The translations under genes and the position numbers were made by a program. Shown one piece after another: positions 7,072 to 13,160 of a stretch of DNA of 14,408 nt. This stretch comes from Anaerolineaceae bacterium UBA6107. Its GTDB lineage: Bacteria > Chloroflexota > Anaerolineae > Anaerolineales > Anaerolineaceae. The stretch covers positions 1-14,408 of the forward strand of contig DIWL01000030.1 in NCBI GenBank assembly GCA_002428455.1, read 5' to 3'. The notes beneath the pieces were generated by a model. That model ran no database searches. It saw nothing but the letters and a program-made list of their open reading frames with translations, and was not told the origin of the DNA. How positions within the stretch are numbered: position 1 is the first letter of the stretch; every line of letters begins with the position of its first letter.

Positions 7072-7485
7072 CTACCAGACCTTGCACAGAACTTCACCGC
7101 CAATTCCAAGCTGGCGGGCTTTCTGCCCGGTCATTACTCCCTTAGGGGTGGACAGGATCGCGATTCCCATCCCTGCCAGAACCCAGGGGATGTCTTGTTT
7201 TTGGGTGTACACACGACGGCCGGGGCGGCTAATTCTTTCCAGACCAGTGATAACGGCAGAACGCTCGCGGCGTTCCCCTACATACTTGATCTTCACACGC
7301 AAAGCCTTCATTCCCGGCTTGTCGCCTTCAACCACTTCATATCCTTCAATGAAACCTTCCTCCTTCAAGATCCGCGCGATTTCCGCTTTGATCGTGGAGT
7401 GAGGCATGGCAACCACGGATTGGCTGCTCATGACGCCATTCCGGATACGGGTCAACATATCAGCAATTGGATCATTAACACTCAT
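7072..7485 (-). CDS. rpsH: 30S ribosomal protein S8
   Basis: S8 binds the central domain of 16S rRNA (helix 21) and is essential for platform assembly. The 137-residue protein begins MSVNDPIADMLTRIRNG and contains HSTIKAEIARILKEEGFI, the LRVKIKY strand and the C-terminal STPKGVMTGQKARQLGIGGE leading to LCKVW. Slightly longer than the common 131-133 residues because of a loop insertion around residues 50-70. In E. coli S8 represses the spc operon by binding its mRNA near the rplN-rplX-rplE region. No comparable element was recognised by eye here. It starts 21 bp after rpsN with GGAGGAA upstream. Confidence 0.98.
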   Translation of the reverse strand: MSVNDPIADMLTRIRNGVMSSQSVVAMPHSTIKAEIARILKEEGFIEGYEVVEGDKPGMKALRVKIKYVGERRERSAVITGLERISRPGRRVYTQKQDIPWVLAGMGIAILSTPKGVMTGQKARQLGIGGEVLCKVW

Positions 7486-7506
7486 GTTTCTTCCTCCGAA
7501 TTGGCA

Positions 7507-7689
7507 TTACCAGGATGACTTGGTCACGCCGGGGATCTCGCCTTCAAGGGCAAGTTCTCTAAAGCAAATGCGGCATAAGCCGAATCGTCGCAGGTATCCA
7601 CGCGGGCGCCCGCAGCGTTTGCAGCGGTTGCGCACCTGGCTGGGATATTTCCTTCTTAACTCACGATATTCCATGCATTTCTTTGCCAT
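7507..7689 (-). CDS. rpsN: 30S ribosomal protein S14, zinc-binding (type Z)
   Basis: S14 is an assembly protein of the 30S head. The 60-residue product MAKKCMEYRELRR...IPGVTKSSW is the short zinc form; the ligands are C23, C26 (NRCKRCG) and C39, C42 (GLCRICF). Some annotations call this form rpsZ or rpsN1. The frame is open 19 codons further upstream, but that stretch overlaps rplE and is not S14-like. ATG 7689 begins 1 bp after the rplE stop, and its AAGGA ribosome site lies in the last codons of rplE (Arg-Lys-Asp), implying coupled translation. Confidence 0.97.
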   Translation of the reverse strand: MAKKCMEYRELRRKYPSQVRNRCKRCGRPRGYLRRFGLCRICFRELALEGEIPGVTKSSW

Positions 7690-7690
7690 A

Positions 7691-8233
7691 CTAGTCCTTC
7701 CTGAAAGGCATGCCAAGCATTTGCAGCAGAGCTGCGGCTTGTTCATCCGATGGGGCCGTGGTTACGATGGTGATTTCCATACCACGGACCTTATCCACTT
7801 TGTCATACTCGATCTCCGGGAAGATGATCTGTTCCCGTAAACCCAACGTGTAGTTGCCCCTGCCATCGAACGCTTCAACGGATACACCGCGGAAATCACG
7901 TACACGAGGAAGGACAATATTCATCAACCGGTCAAGGAAAGCCCACATCTTTTCGCTGCGTAGTGTAACTGCGGTGCCAATCGCGCGCCCCTCGCGGAGT
8001 TTGAAATTGGCGATGCTCTTGCGAGCCTTGGTGATAACCGGTTTTTGACCAGTGATCGCGCCCAGGTCCTGCACAGCAGCATCCAGCGCTTTGGGATTAT
8101 CCATTGCTTCACCCAAACCGATGTTGAGGACAACCTTCTTAATCCTGGGCACTTGCATCACATTCGTCAGACCCAGTGATTTCATCAGCGCCGGTGAGAC
8201 TTCGTTGTTATAACGTTCTTTCAATACATTCAT
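7691..8233 (-). CDS. rplE: 50S ribosomal protein L5
   Basis: L5 binds 5S rRNA, contacts the P-site tRNA and forms an inter-subunit bridge with S13. The 180-residue protein starts MNVLKERYNNEVSPALMKSL and shows NVMQVPRIKKVVLNIGLGEA, GQKPVITKARKSIANFKLREG, LRDRL-like FLDRLMNIVLPRVRDFRG and NYTLGLREQIIFPEI. All are classical. An in-frame TTG five codons earlier (8248) would add MECER, but GGAG lies 9 nt before ATG 8233 and the resulting length equals the family norm, so 8233 is chosen. It follows rplX by 21 bp. Confidence 0.97.
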   Translation of the reverse strand: MNVLKERYNNEVSPALMKSLGLTNVMQVPRIKKVVLNIGLGEAMDNPKALDAAVQDLGAITGQKPVITKARKSIANFKLREGRAIGTAVTLRSEKMWAFLDRLMNIVLPRVRDFRGVSVEAFDGRGNYTLGLREQIIFPEIEYDKVDKVRGMEITIVTTAPSDEQAAALLQMLGMPFRKD

Positions 8234-8254
8234 TCGCTCACACTCCAATACGGC

Positions 8255-8587
8255 TTAATCATCGATCATTGCGCCGCATTTTTTACACTGGCGCTTCGTT
8301 TTGTCATCTTCGCGGATCAGGGCAACCCGGGTAGCCTTGTTGCACTTCTTGCAGACCAGCGCTACATTGGCTAAACTGAACGGGGCTTCGAAGCGGATGA
8401 TCCCGGGATTGACCGTGCGGCCTTGTGACTGAACCTGCCGCTGGTGCTTGGTTCGGGTATTGATACCCTGCACAACAATTCTGTTTTCATCCGGCAGAAC
8501 CTTGATCACTTCACCGCGATTGCCTTTATCCTTTGACAAACCGCGGACGACCTCTACCTGATCGCCTTTACGAATTTTTACCTTCAT
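8255..8587 (-). CDS. rplX: 50S ribosomal protein L24 with C-terminal zinc ribbon
   Basis: L24 is one of the two proteins that start 50S assembly and lies near the exit of the polypeptide tunnel. The 110-residue protein begins with a KOW motif (residues about 3-30; KIRKGDQVEVVRGLSKDKGN) and has the signature KHQRQVQSQGR and GIIRFEAPFSLANVALV. After that, E. coli-type proteins diverge; here there are two CxxC pairs, C79/C82 (CKKC) and C101/C104 (CKKC), which very likely bind zinc. This four-cysteine tail occurs in L24 of several phyla, including, from memory, Chloroflexota. ATG 8587 has GGAGAGAAGAGA upstream. Confidence 0.97.
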   Translation of the reverse strand: MKVKIRKGDQVEVVRGLSKDKGNRGEVIKVLPDENRIVVQGINTRTKHQRQVQSQGRTVNPGIIRFEAPFSLANVALVCKKCNKATRVALIREDDKTKRQCKKCGAMIDD

Positions 8588-8609
8588 CTCTTCTCTCCTC
8601 TCCTTCTAC

Positions 8610-8981
8610 CTATAGAACTTCAGGCGCCAGAGAGACGATCTTCATGAAGCCGCGTTCGCGCAATTCACGCGCGACCGGTCCAAAGATACGTGTACCCTTC
8701 GGATTCTGACCATCGGTATCCAGGATCACTGCTGCATTGTCATCAAATCGGATGGATGAACCATCTTCACGGCGCCATTCCTTTGATGTTCGAACAATAA
8801 CAGCCTTGACAATGTCGCTCTTTTTTACAGAGCCCTGCGGAGCGGCTGATTTTACCGTTGCGACCACAATGTCACCCACACCGCCGTACTTGCGCCTTGA
8901 CCCTCCGACAACCTGGATGACAAGAATCTCGCGCGCGCCTGTGTTATCAGCGACTTTTAAGCGACTCTCTTGTTGGATCAT
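8610..8981 (-). CDS. rplN: 50S ribosomal protein L14
   Basis: L14 lies on the 50S subunit interface, forms bridge B8 and is the docking point for the silencing factor RsfS. The 123-residue protein starts MIQQESRLKVADNTGAREIL and has the conserved IVVATVKSAAPQGSVKKSDIVKA-like segment, RFDDNAAV and GTRIFGPVARELRERGFMKI. The ATG at 8981 overlaps the rpsQ stop (ATGA), and a full GAGGAGG site lies in the last codons of rpsQ (Glu-Glu-Ala). Length and sequence are standard. In E. coli the spc operon promoter precedes rplN, but here no gap exists for one. Confidence 0.98.
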   Translation of the reverse strand: MIQQESRLKVADNTGAREILVIQVVGGSRRKYGGVGDIVVATVKSAAPQGSVKKSDIVKAVIVRTSKEWRREDGSSIRFDDNAAVILDTDGQNPKGTRIFGPVARELRERGFMKIVSLAPEVL

Positions 8982-9256
8982 TCAGTCGCCTCCTCAGCCA
9001 CTTCAAGCCTCTTGCCTTCGTGCTTGATAATGGACTGCACCATCCAGGTTTTTTCCTTGGAGATTGGGGCGGTTTCAACAACGAGTACCTGATCACCGAT
9101 CGCACAACCGAATTCATCGTGGGCTTTTAACTTCTGCCTGGCATGAACCACCTTGTGATAGAGCGGGTGCCTGTAGGTTCTCGCAACTTCCACAACAACC
9201 GTTTTGTCCATGCGGTTGCTGGTAACGATGCCTGTTAATCGACGTCGTTCATTCAT
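8978..9256 (-). CDS. rpsQ: 30S ribosomal protein S17
   Basis: S17 is a primary rRNA-binding protein of the 30S body, with an OB fold. The 92-residue sequence has RRLTGIVTSNRMDKTVVVEV, the HPLYHKVVHARQKLKAHDE segment and the GDQVLVVETAPISKEKTW motif. A short acidic tail (LEVAEEATE) extends beyond the E. coli protein and doubles as the ribosome-binding region for rplN. The ATG at 9256 overlaps the rpmC stop (ATGA); another ATG four bases downstream is out of frame. GAAGGTGG precedes it. Confidence 0.98.
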   Translation of the reverse strand: MNERRRLTGIVTSNRMDKTVVVEVARTYRHPLYHKVVHARQKLKAHDEFGCAIGDQVLVVETAPISKEKTWMVQSIIKHEGKRLEVAEEATE

Positions 9257-9465
9257 TTTCCACCTTCCAGTTTCTTGCCTAACTCGCGTTCACGTAAAAT
9301 AGTCTCATATAGAGCGATCTGACGACGGGTCGCTTTCAACCGGCTGGTGTCAACCAATTGACCGGTAACGATCTGGAAGCGGAAGTTCATCAACTCGTTA
9401 CGTGTATCGGCGAGTTTGGTCTTGAGTTCTTCTGTGGACAGTAAACGGATCTCTGCGGTTTTCAT
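9253..9465 (-). CDS. rpmC: 50S ribosomal protein L29
   Basis: L29 is a two-helix protein beside L23 at the tunnel exit, where it helps form the docking site for trigger factor and SRP. The 70-residue protein is MKTAEIRLLSTEELKTKLAD..., with LMNFRFQIVTGQL and the RLKATRRQIALYETILRER helix that defines the family. Its ATG at 9465 overlaps the rplP stop (ATGA), and GGAGAG inside the final rplP codons (Gly-Glu-Ser) is the ribosome site. Its own stop overlaps rpsQ in the same way. Confidence 0.97.
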   Translation of the reverse strand: MKTAEIRLLSTEELKTKLADTRNELMNFRFQIVTGQLVDTSRLKATRRQIALYETILRERELGKKLEGGK

Positions 9466-9890
9466 AAGCTCTCTCCTACACCCTGGCTGCGAACCAGGAT
9501 CTTGGTCTTGATGGGGAACTTGTATGCCGCTTGCTGCAAAGCTTCAACTGACTCTTCGTGATCAAGTCCACTGATTTCAAACATGATTCTGCCCGGCTTT
9601 ACAACCGCGACATAATACTCCACATTGCCTTTACCTTTACCCATACGGGTTTCGGGCGGGCGATGAGTATACGGTTTGTCTGGAAAGATCCGGATCCATA
9701 CTTTTCCGTGACGTTTCATCCGATGCACGATGGCACGGCGGGCGGCTTCGATCTGGCGGGCAGTGATCCACCCCGGCTCGATCGCCTGGAGGGCATATTC
9801 ACCCGAGATCATTTCAGCGCCGCGCAACGCCTTGCCGGTCATACGACCGCGCATCACTTTTCGCCACTTTACACGTTTTGGCATCAACAT
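9462..9890 (-). CDS. rplP: 50S ribosomal protein L16
   Basis: L16 organises the A-site tRNA elbow region of the 50S subunit and is needed for peptidyl-transferase centre maturation. The 142-residue protein has PKRVKWRKVMRGRMTGKA, the helix WITARQIEAARRAIVHRMKR, KVWIRIFPDKPYTHRPPETR and the glycine/lysine loop RMGKGKGNVEYYVAVVKPGR. Arg82 in RMGKGKG corresponds to E. coli Arg81, the substrate of the hydroxylase RoxA/YcfD. ATG 9890 (MLMPKR) is chosen over codon 3 because GAGG stands 7 nt before it. The gap to rpsC carries a bulged hairpin. Confidence 0.98.
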   Translation of the reverse strand: MLMPKRVKWRKVMRGRMTGKALRGAEMISGEYALQAIEPGWITARQIEAARRAIVHRMKRHGKVWIRIFPDKPYTHRPPETRMGKGKGNVEYYVAVVKPGRIMFEISGLDHEESVEALQQAAYKFPIKTKILVRSQGVGESL

Positions 9891-9909
9891 AACGCTACCT
9901 CTTTCAAGT

Positions 9910-9932
9910 TACCCGGGTTATTACCCGCGGTA
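9910..9932 (-). promoter_or_regulatory. Bulged hairpin between rpsC and rplP
   Basis: In mRNA sense the sequence reads TACC-g-CGGGT-AATA-ACCCG-GGTA. That is nine base pairs with a single bulged G and a four-base loop, starting 4 nt after the rpsC stop and ending about 12 nt before the rplP ribosome site. No U-tract follows, so it is not an intrinsic terminator. Plausible roles are mRNA stabilisation, endonuclease processing or binding of a ribosomal protein. Its apex resembles the hairpin on the other side of rpsC. The fold is by eye. Confidence 0.55.
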
Positions 9933-9936
9933 GTAT

Positions 9937-10614
9937 TTACTCACTAACGTACACACCTTCGGTGGCTTCGGCTTTCTCTTCAAGAACGGAGACAGCATCA
10001 CCTTTGTAGACCCAAACCTTTACGCCGATGCGGCCATAGGTGGTCAGGGCTTCAGCCCGGGCAAAATCGATGTTCGCACGCAGCGTCTGCAACGGCACTC
10101 GACCGTCACGCAACCAGACAATACGGGCCATTTCAGCACCGCTCAAACGACCTGAAACTGAGACCTTGATCCCTTCAGCTCCCTGGCGCATTGCCTGCTG
10201 CAGCGCACGCTTCATGGCGCGCCGATAGCTGACACGACGCTCGATCTGACCGGCAATGTTCTTTGCCACTAGGTAGGCATCGCAATCCGGTGCTTTGATC
10301 TCTTTGATCTCCAGATCGATCTTTTTCCCGGTCAATGCTTCGAGATCTGTGCGGATCTTTTTTACAGAATCTCCCTTACGACCGATCAAAATACCTGGTT
10401 TGGCGGTATTCACAACAACCTTCACTTTTCCGGGGAATCTTTCAATTTCCACCATCGAAATGCCGGCTTTCTCGCCTTCCTTCCGGATCATCTTGCGGAT
10501 GATAAGATCCTGGTGCAACTGGTCGCGGTATTCCGATCCTTCAGCGAACCAGCGCCCTTCCCACGGCTGATTGATTCCAAGACGAAAACCAATTGGATGT
10601 ACTTTTCGACCCAT
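9937..10614 (-). CDS. rpsC: 30S ribosomal protein S3
   Basis: S3 forms the mRNA entry tunnel with S4 and S5 and contributes to ribosomal helicase activity. The 225-residue protein opens MGRKVHPIGFRLGINQPWEG. It has a type-2 KH domain whose GRKG loop (78-81) lies in KPGILIGRKGDSVKKI. The C-terminal domain carries GAEGIKVSVSGRLSGAEMAR and TTYGRIGVKVWVYKGD. The tail is acidic and short. ATG 10614 has CAGGAG 5 nt upstream. The gene is flanked on both sides by hairpins in unusually long gaps (60 and 46 bp) for this packed region. Confidence 0.98.
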   Translation of the reverse strand: MGRKVHPIGFRLGINQPWEGRWFAEGSEYRDQLHQDLIIRKMIRKEGEKAGISMVEIERFPGKVKVVVNTAKPGILIGRKGDSVKKIRTDLEALTGKKIDLEIKEIKAPDCDAYLVAKNIAGQIERRVSYRRAMKRALQQAMRQGAEGIKVSVSGRLSGAEMARIVWLRDGRVPLQTLRANIDFARAEALTTYGRIGVKVWVYKGDAVSVLEEKAEATEGVYVSE

Positions 10615-10638
10615 AATTTCTCCTGGTGTCCTTTTCGT

Positions 10639-10668
10639 GCAGGTGACGGTTCTACCCGATCACCCTGC
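10639..10668 (-). promoter_or_regulatory. Bulged hairpin between rplV and rpsC
   Basis: In mRNA sense: GCAGG-g-TGA-t-CGG-GTAGAA-CCG-TCA-CCTGC. This gives eleven base pairs with two single-base bulges, filling the middle of the 60-bp gap. It begins 6 nt after the rplV stop and ends about 18 nt before the rpsC ribosome site. No U-tract follows. The 8-bp lower stem with one bulge is strong for such a short gap and suggests a selected RNA element, possibly for translational control or mRNA processing. Confidence 0.55.
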
Positions 10669-10674
10669 TAATCT

Positions 10675-11016
10675 TTACTCTTTTTCTCGCAGCACTACCG
10701 TGACGTGAGAGGAGCGTCTCAACAACGGCTTGAACCGACCGCGGGCACCAAATCTGCGCCACTTGCGGAGCGGTGCATCGTCAGCAGTGATCTTGTAAAC
10801 CACCAGATCATTACGGTTCACACCAAAGTTCTCTTCGGCATTGGCAACGGCTGAAGCCAGCAATTTACCTACGTGCCTGGCAGCAACCTTGTTGGTGAAC
10901 TTCAAAGTGGTCATGGCTTCAACAGCCGGTTTGCCGCGGATAAGATCAATAACCAGGCGAGTCTTTTGCGCAGAAACGCCGCAATTCTTTAACTCAGCGC
11001 GAATATCAGTAGCCAT
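10675..11016 (-). CDS. rplV: 50S ribosomal protein L22
   Basis: L22 lines the polypeptide exit tunnel; its extended beta-hairpin reaches the constriction and is a site of macrolide-resistance mutations and of nascent-chain stalling. The 113-residue protein has the N-terminal SAQKTRLVIDLIRGKPA, then LASAVANAEENFG and VYKITADD. The tunnel hairpin covers residues about 80-104 (LRKWRRFGARGRFKPLLRRS) before SHVTVVL. The hairpin motif differs from the usual PRAxGRA pattern, reading FGARGRF, but keeps its basic character. ATG 11016 lies 2 bp after the rpsS stop, with GAGCGAGATAAT upstream. Confidence 0.97.
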   Translation of the reverse strand: MATDIRAELKNCGVSAQKTRLVIDLIRGKPAVEAMTTLKFTNKVAARHVGKLLASAVANAEENFGVNRNDLVVYKITADDAPLRKWRRFGARGRFKPLLRRSSHVTVVLREKE

Positions 11017-11018
11017 GA

Positions 11019-11297
11019 TTATCTCGCTCCAGTGGATTTGTCAGACATGTGACCACGGAAGTGTCTTGTCGGGGCAAATTCGCCCAAACGATGACCCACC
11101 ATGTTCTCAGTGATGTAAATGGGCACATGCCGGCGGCCATCATGCACGGCGATGGTGTGTCCCACCATCTGCGGGAAGATCGTGCTCGCCCTGCTCCAGG
11201 TACGAACTACCTTCTTCTCACTGCGGGCATTCATGGTTTCAATTTTCTTTAGCAGTTTCGGGTCAATGAACGGCCCTTTTTTAAGCGATCTAGACAT
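11019..11297 (-). CDS. rpsS: 30S ribosomal protein S19
   Basis: S19 lies in the 30S head, pairs with S13 and contacts the A-site side of the large subunit. The 92-residue protein is almost textbook: MSRSLKKGPFIDPKLLKKI, then RTWSRASTIFPQMVGHTIAVHDGR-type core, and HVPIYITENMVGHRLGEFAPTR followed by FRGH. The ATG at 11297 has GGAGAAGGG about 9 nt upstream. The 39-bp gap before it begins with a hairpin that includes the rplB stop codon. Confidence 0.98.
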   Translation of the reverse strand: MSRSLKKGPFIDPKLLKKIETMNARSEKKVVRTWSRASTIFPQMVGHTIAVHDGRRHVPIYITENMVGHRLGEFAPTRHFRGHMSDKSTGAR

Positions 11298-11328
11298 ATT
11301 TTTGTCCCTTCTCCTCGGTTAGAGCTTT

Positions 11329-11346
11329 CAACGGTTCTACCGATTG
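11329..11346 (-). promoter_or_regulatory. Small hairpin spanning the rplB stop codon
   Basis: In mRNA sense: CAA-t-CGGT-AGA-ACCG-TTG, seven base pairs with one bulged T and a three-base loop; the rplB TAG stop lies at the stem-loop junction. The 11 bases ACGGTTCTACC on the plus strand recur exactly in the rplV-rpsC hairpin. The stem is short, so function is uncertain; it is listed because the same apical sequence recurs in neighbouring gaps. Confidence 0.35.
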
Positions 11347-12173
11347 CCGGATTTACGGCGGCGAACAATATACTTATCAGTCTGTTTATTACGGCGGGTG
11401 CGATACCCACGGGTCGGTTTGCCCCAAGGACTCTTCGGACCGGGCATACCCACCGGCTGACGCCCTTCACCACCACCATGCGGATGATCGCGGGGGCTCA
11501 TCGCTGTGCCGCGTACTGAAGGTCTGATACCCATCAGGCGTTTGCGACCCGCTTTGCCGAGTTTAATGTTTCCATGGTCCACGTTGCCAACCTGACCGAT
11601 AGTCGCGTAACATTTTTGAGGAACAAGCCGAACCTCACCGGATGGCAAGCGAATTTGGGCATAATCACCCTCTTTTGCGATCAACTGAGCGGATGTGCCT
11701 GCTGAGCGAACCAGCTGCGCGCCCTTGCCCTCTCGCAATTCGATATTGTGTACGAGGGTACCGACCGGAATATTGGAGATAGGCAAACTATTGCCAGGAC
11801 GAATTTCTGCATTGGGTCCAGCGATAATCGAATCATCCACCTTCAATCCCATAGGTGCAATGATGTAGCGTTTCTCACCGTCAGCATAGTTCAGCAATGC
11901 CAATCGTGCAGTGCGGTTCGGATCATACTCGATTGCAGCGACGCGAGCCGGAATGTTCAGCTTATCGCGTTTGAAATCAATGTTACGAATGTACTGGCGA
12001 ACGCCGCCCCCCTGGTGGCGAACAGTTATCCGACCCTGGTTGTTGCGTCCAGCCCTGGCTTTGCGAATGACGAGAAGGGAGCGTTCAGGAGTATCCTTGG
12101 TGATCTCCTCAAAACTGTACCCGGTCATCCCGCGTCGGCTGGGTGTTGTTGGTTTATAGATCTTGATAGCCAT
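11337..12173 (-). CDS. rplB: 50S ribosomal protein L2
   Basis: L2 is one of the oldest ribosomal proteins, required for subunit association and peptidyl-transferase activity. The 278-residue protein has the N-terminal IKIYKPTTPSRRGMTGYSFE, the OB-fold and SH3-like core (RNNQGRITVRHQGGGVRQYIR is split across it), and the invariant AMSPRDHPHGGGEGR. Its His230 corresponds to E. coli His229, important for peptide-bond formation. The tail is basic (KYIVRRRKSGNR). ATG 12173 shares one base with the rplW stop (TAATG), so the two are tightly coupled; AAGGGGTTGAATA precedes it. Confidence 0.98.
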   Translation of the reverse strand: MAIKIYKPTTPSRRGMTGYSFEEITKDTPERSLLVIRKARAGRNNQGRITVRHQGGGVRQYIRNIDFKRDKLNIPARVAAIEYDPNRTARLALLNYADGEKRYIIAPMGLKVDDSIIAGPNAEIRPGNSLPISNIPVGTLVHNIELREGKGAQLVRSAGTSAQLIAKEGDYAQIRLPSGEVRLVPQKCYATIGQVGNVDHGNIKLGKAGRKRLMGIRPSVRGTAMSPRDHPHGGGEGRQPVGMPGPKSPWGKPTRGYRTRRNKQTDKYIVRRRKSGNR

Positions 12174-12472
12174 TATTCAACCCCTTCAAAGATAGGGATC
12201 CGGTCTTCAGGTGATAGCGTGACGACCGCTTTCTTATACTGTGGGTTGCTGATCATCAATTTGCGGTTGCGGCGCATGGAACGCTTGGCCGGCACATTGA
12301 TGATATTCACCCTAACAACGGTGACGTTAAACAATTTTTCAACCGCATCCTTCACCAGCGTCCGGTTGGCATCCACTGACACCTCAAAGACATACTGGTG
12401 TAACTTGGTGACCATGTAATTGGTTTTTTCGGTCACGATCGGGCGGCGGAGGACTTCATAAATAGTGCTCAT
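12173..12472 (-). CDS. rplW: 50S ribosomal protein L23
   Basis: L23 sits at the polypeptide tunnel exit and is the main docking site for trigger factor and SRP. The 99-residue protein begins MSTIYEVLRRPIVTEKTNYM, followed by YVFEVSVDANRTLVKDAVEKLFNVTV-type strands and helix, and VRVNIINVPAK. The long beta loop is basic. Glu18 of E. coli L23, which binds trigger factor, has a likely counterpart at Glu16 in VTEKT. ATG 12472 has AGGAGA 5-6 nt upstream, in the 13-bp gap after rplD. Confidence 0.97.
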   Translation of the reverse strand: MSTIYEVLRRPIVTEKTNYMVTKLHQYVFEVSVDANRTLVKDAVEKLFNVTVVRVNIINVPAKRSMRRNRKLMISNPQYKKAVVTLSPEDRIPIFEGVE

Positions 12473-12485
12473 CTCATTCTCCTAC

Positions 12486-13112
12486 CTAACCCAGGTTTGC
12501 CTTGATCAATTCAAGCGCATCAATGGGCATGATCACTTTATCAAAGACCATCAGATCACGGATATTGAGGTAATTGGCGTTCAATACCTTCGCATCCGGG
12601 ATATTGTTGGTGGAACGCAGAATGCCTTCATACGATTCCAGTGTAGGAATCAACACCAAGGCGCTCGCGCCTCCCACCAATGTATTCAGGGCAGCAGCCA
12701 TGAGACGGGTCTTGGGCTCATTGAGTTTTAGCTCATCCACAACAACGATCATTGATTCAGCAGCCTTAACTGAAAGTGCTGAACGCAAAGCAGCCTGACG
12801 CATCTTCTTGGGCATTGCCTGATTATATGAACGCATGTGCGGTGTGTGGATCTTGCCGCCGCCTTTCCACTGGGCAGAACGCGTGGATCCCTGTCGCGCG
12901 CGACCGGTTCCTTTTTGCCGCCAGGGTTTACGTCCACCACCTGAAACGTCGCTCTTTACCTTCGTTTCATGGGTGCCCAGGCGGGCGTTTGCCATTTGCA
13001 TGACCAGAGCCTGATGCATCAGATCAACACTGATAGGGGCTTCGAAGATGGCCGGCGGTAATTCCACCGCACTTACCTTCTTGCCTTCCATGTTTAAAAC
13101 TTCTACTTCCAT
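12486..13112 (-). CDS. rplD: 50S ribosomal protein L4
   Basis: L4 lines the exit tunnel with L22, and in enterobacteria also represses the S10 operon by acting on its leader. The protein is 208 residues from ATG 13112. It has MEVEVLNMEGKKV, the helix LMHQALVMQMANARLGTHET, the basic tunnel loop (about 58-95: GGGRKPWRQKGTGRARQGS, QWKGGGKIHTPHMR) and a globular C-terminal part with LVIDEL-like VVVDELKLNEPKT. GGGAG lies 9 nt before ATG 13112 but only 3 nt before an in-frame ATG at 13118. The latter would add two residues and cannot be excluded. Upstream TTG at 13148 is unlikely. Confidence 0.95.
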   Translation of the reverse strand: MEVEVLNMEGKKVSAVELPPAIFEAPISVDLMHQALVMQMANARLGTHETKVKSDVSGGGRKPWRQKGTGRARQGSTRSAQWKGGGKIHTPHMRSYNQAMPKKMRQAALRSALSVKAAESMIVVVDELKLNEPKTRLMAAALNTLVGGASALVLIPTLESYEGILRSTNNIPDAKVLNANYLNIRDLMVFDKVIMPIDALELIKANLG

Positions 13113-13160
13113 TGTCATTAGCTCCCTTTGTCCAGGTAAACGGTTCAAAAGATCACCGGT

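Noticed and set aside
7690..7746. N-terminal extension of S14 with four extra cysteines
   Set aside because: The extension is simply the end of rplE read in another frame. The family start MAKK at 7689 has its own ribosome site.
8234..8248. TTG start for L5
   Set aside because: It would add five residues not found in homologs, and the GGAG site is placed for ATG 8233.
9910..9932. Hairpin as intrinsic terminator
   Set aside because: The mRNA after the stem reads ACTTGAAAGAGG, with no U-run, and transcription must continue into rplP. The rplV-rpsC stem fails for the same reason.
11748..12419. Long plus-strand open frame of 223 codons
   Set aside because: It is antisense to rplB and rplW, which are certain. 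The translation shows no recognisable domain and no good ribosome site was seen. The same applies to the other plus-strand frames in the window.
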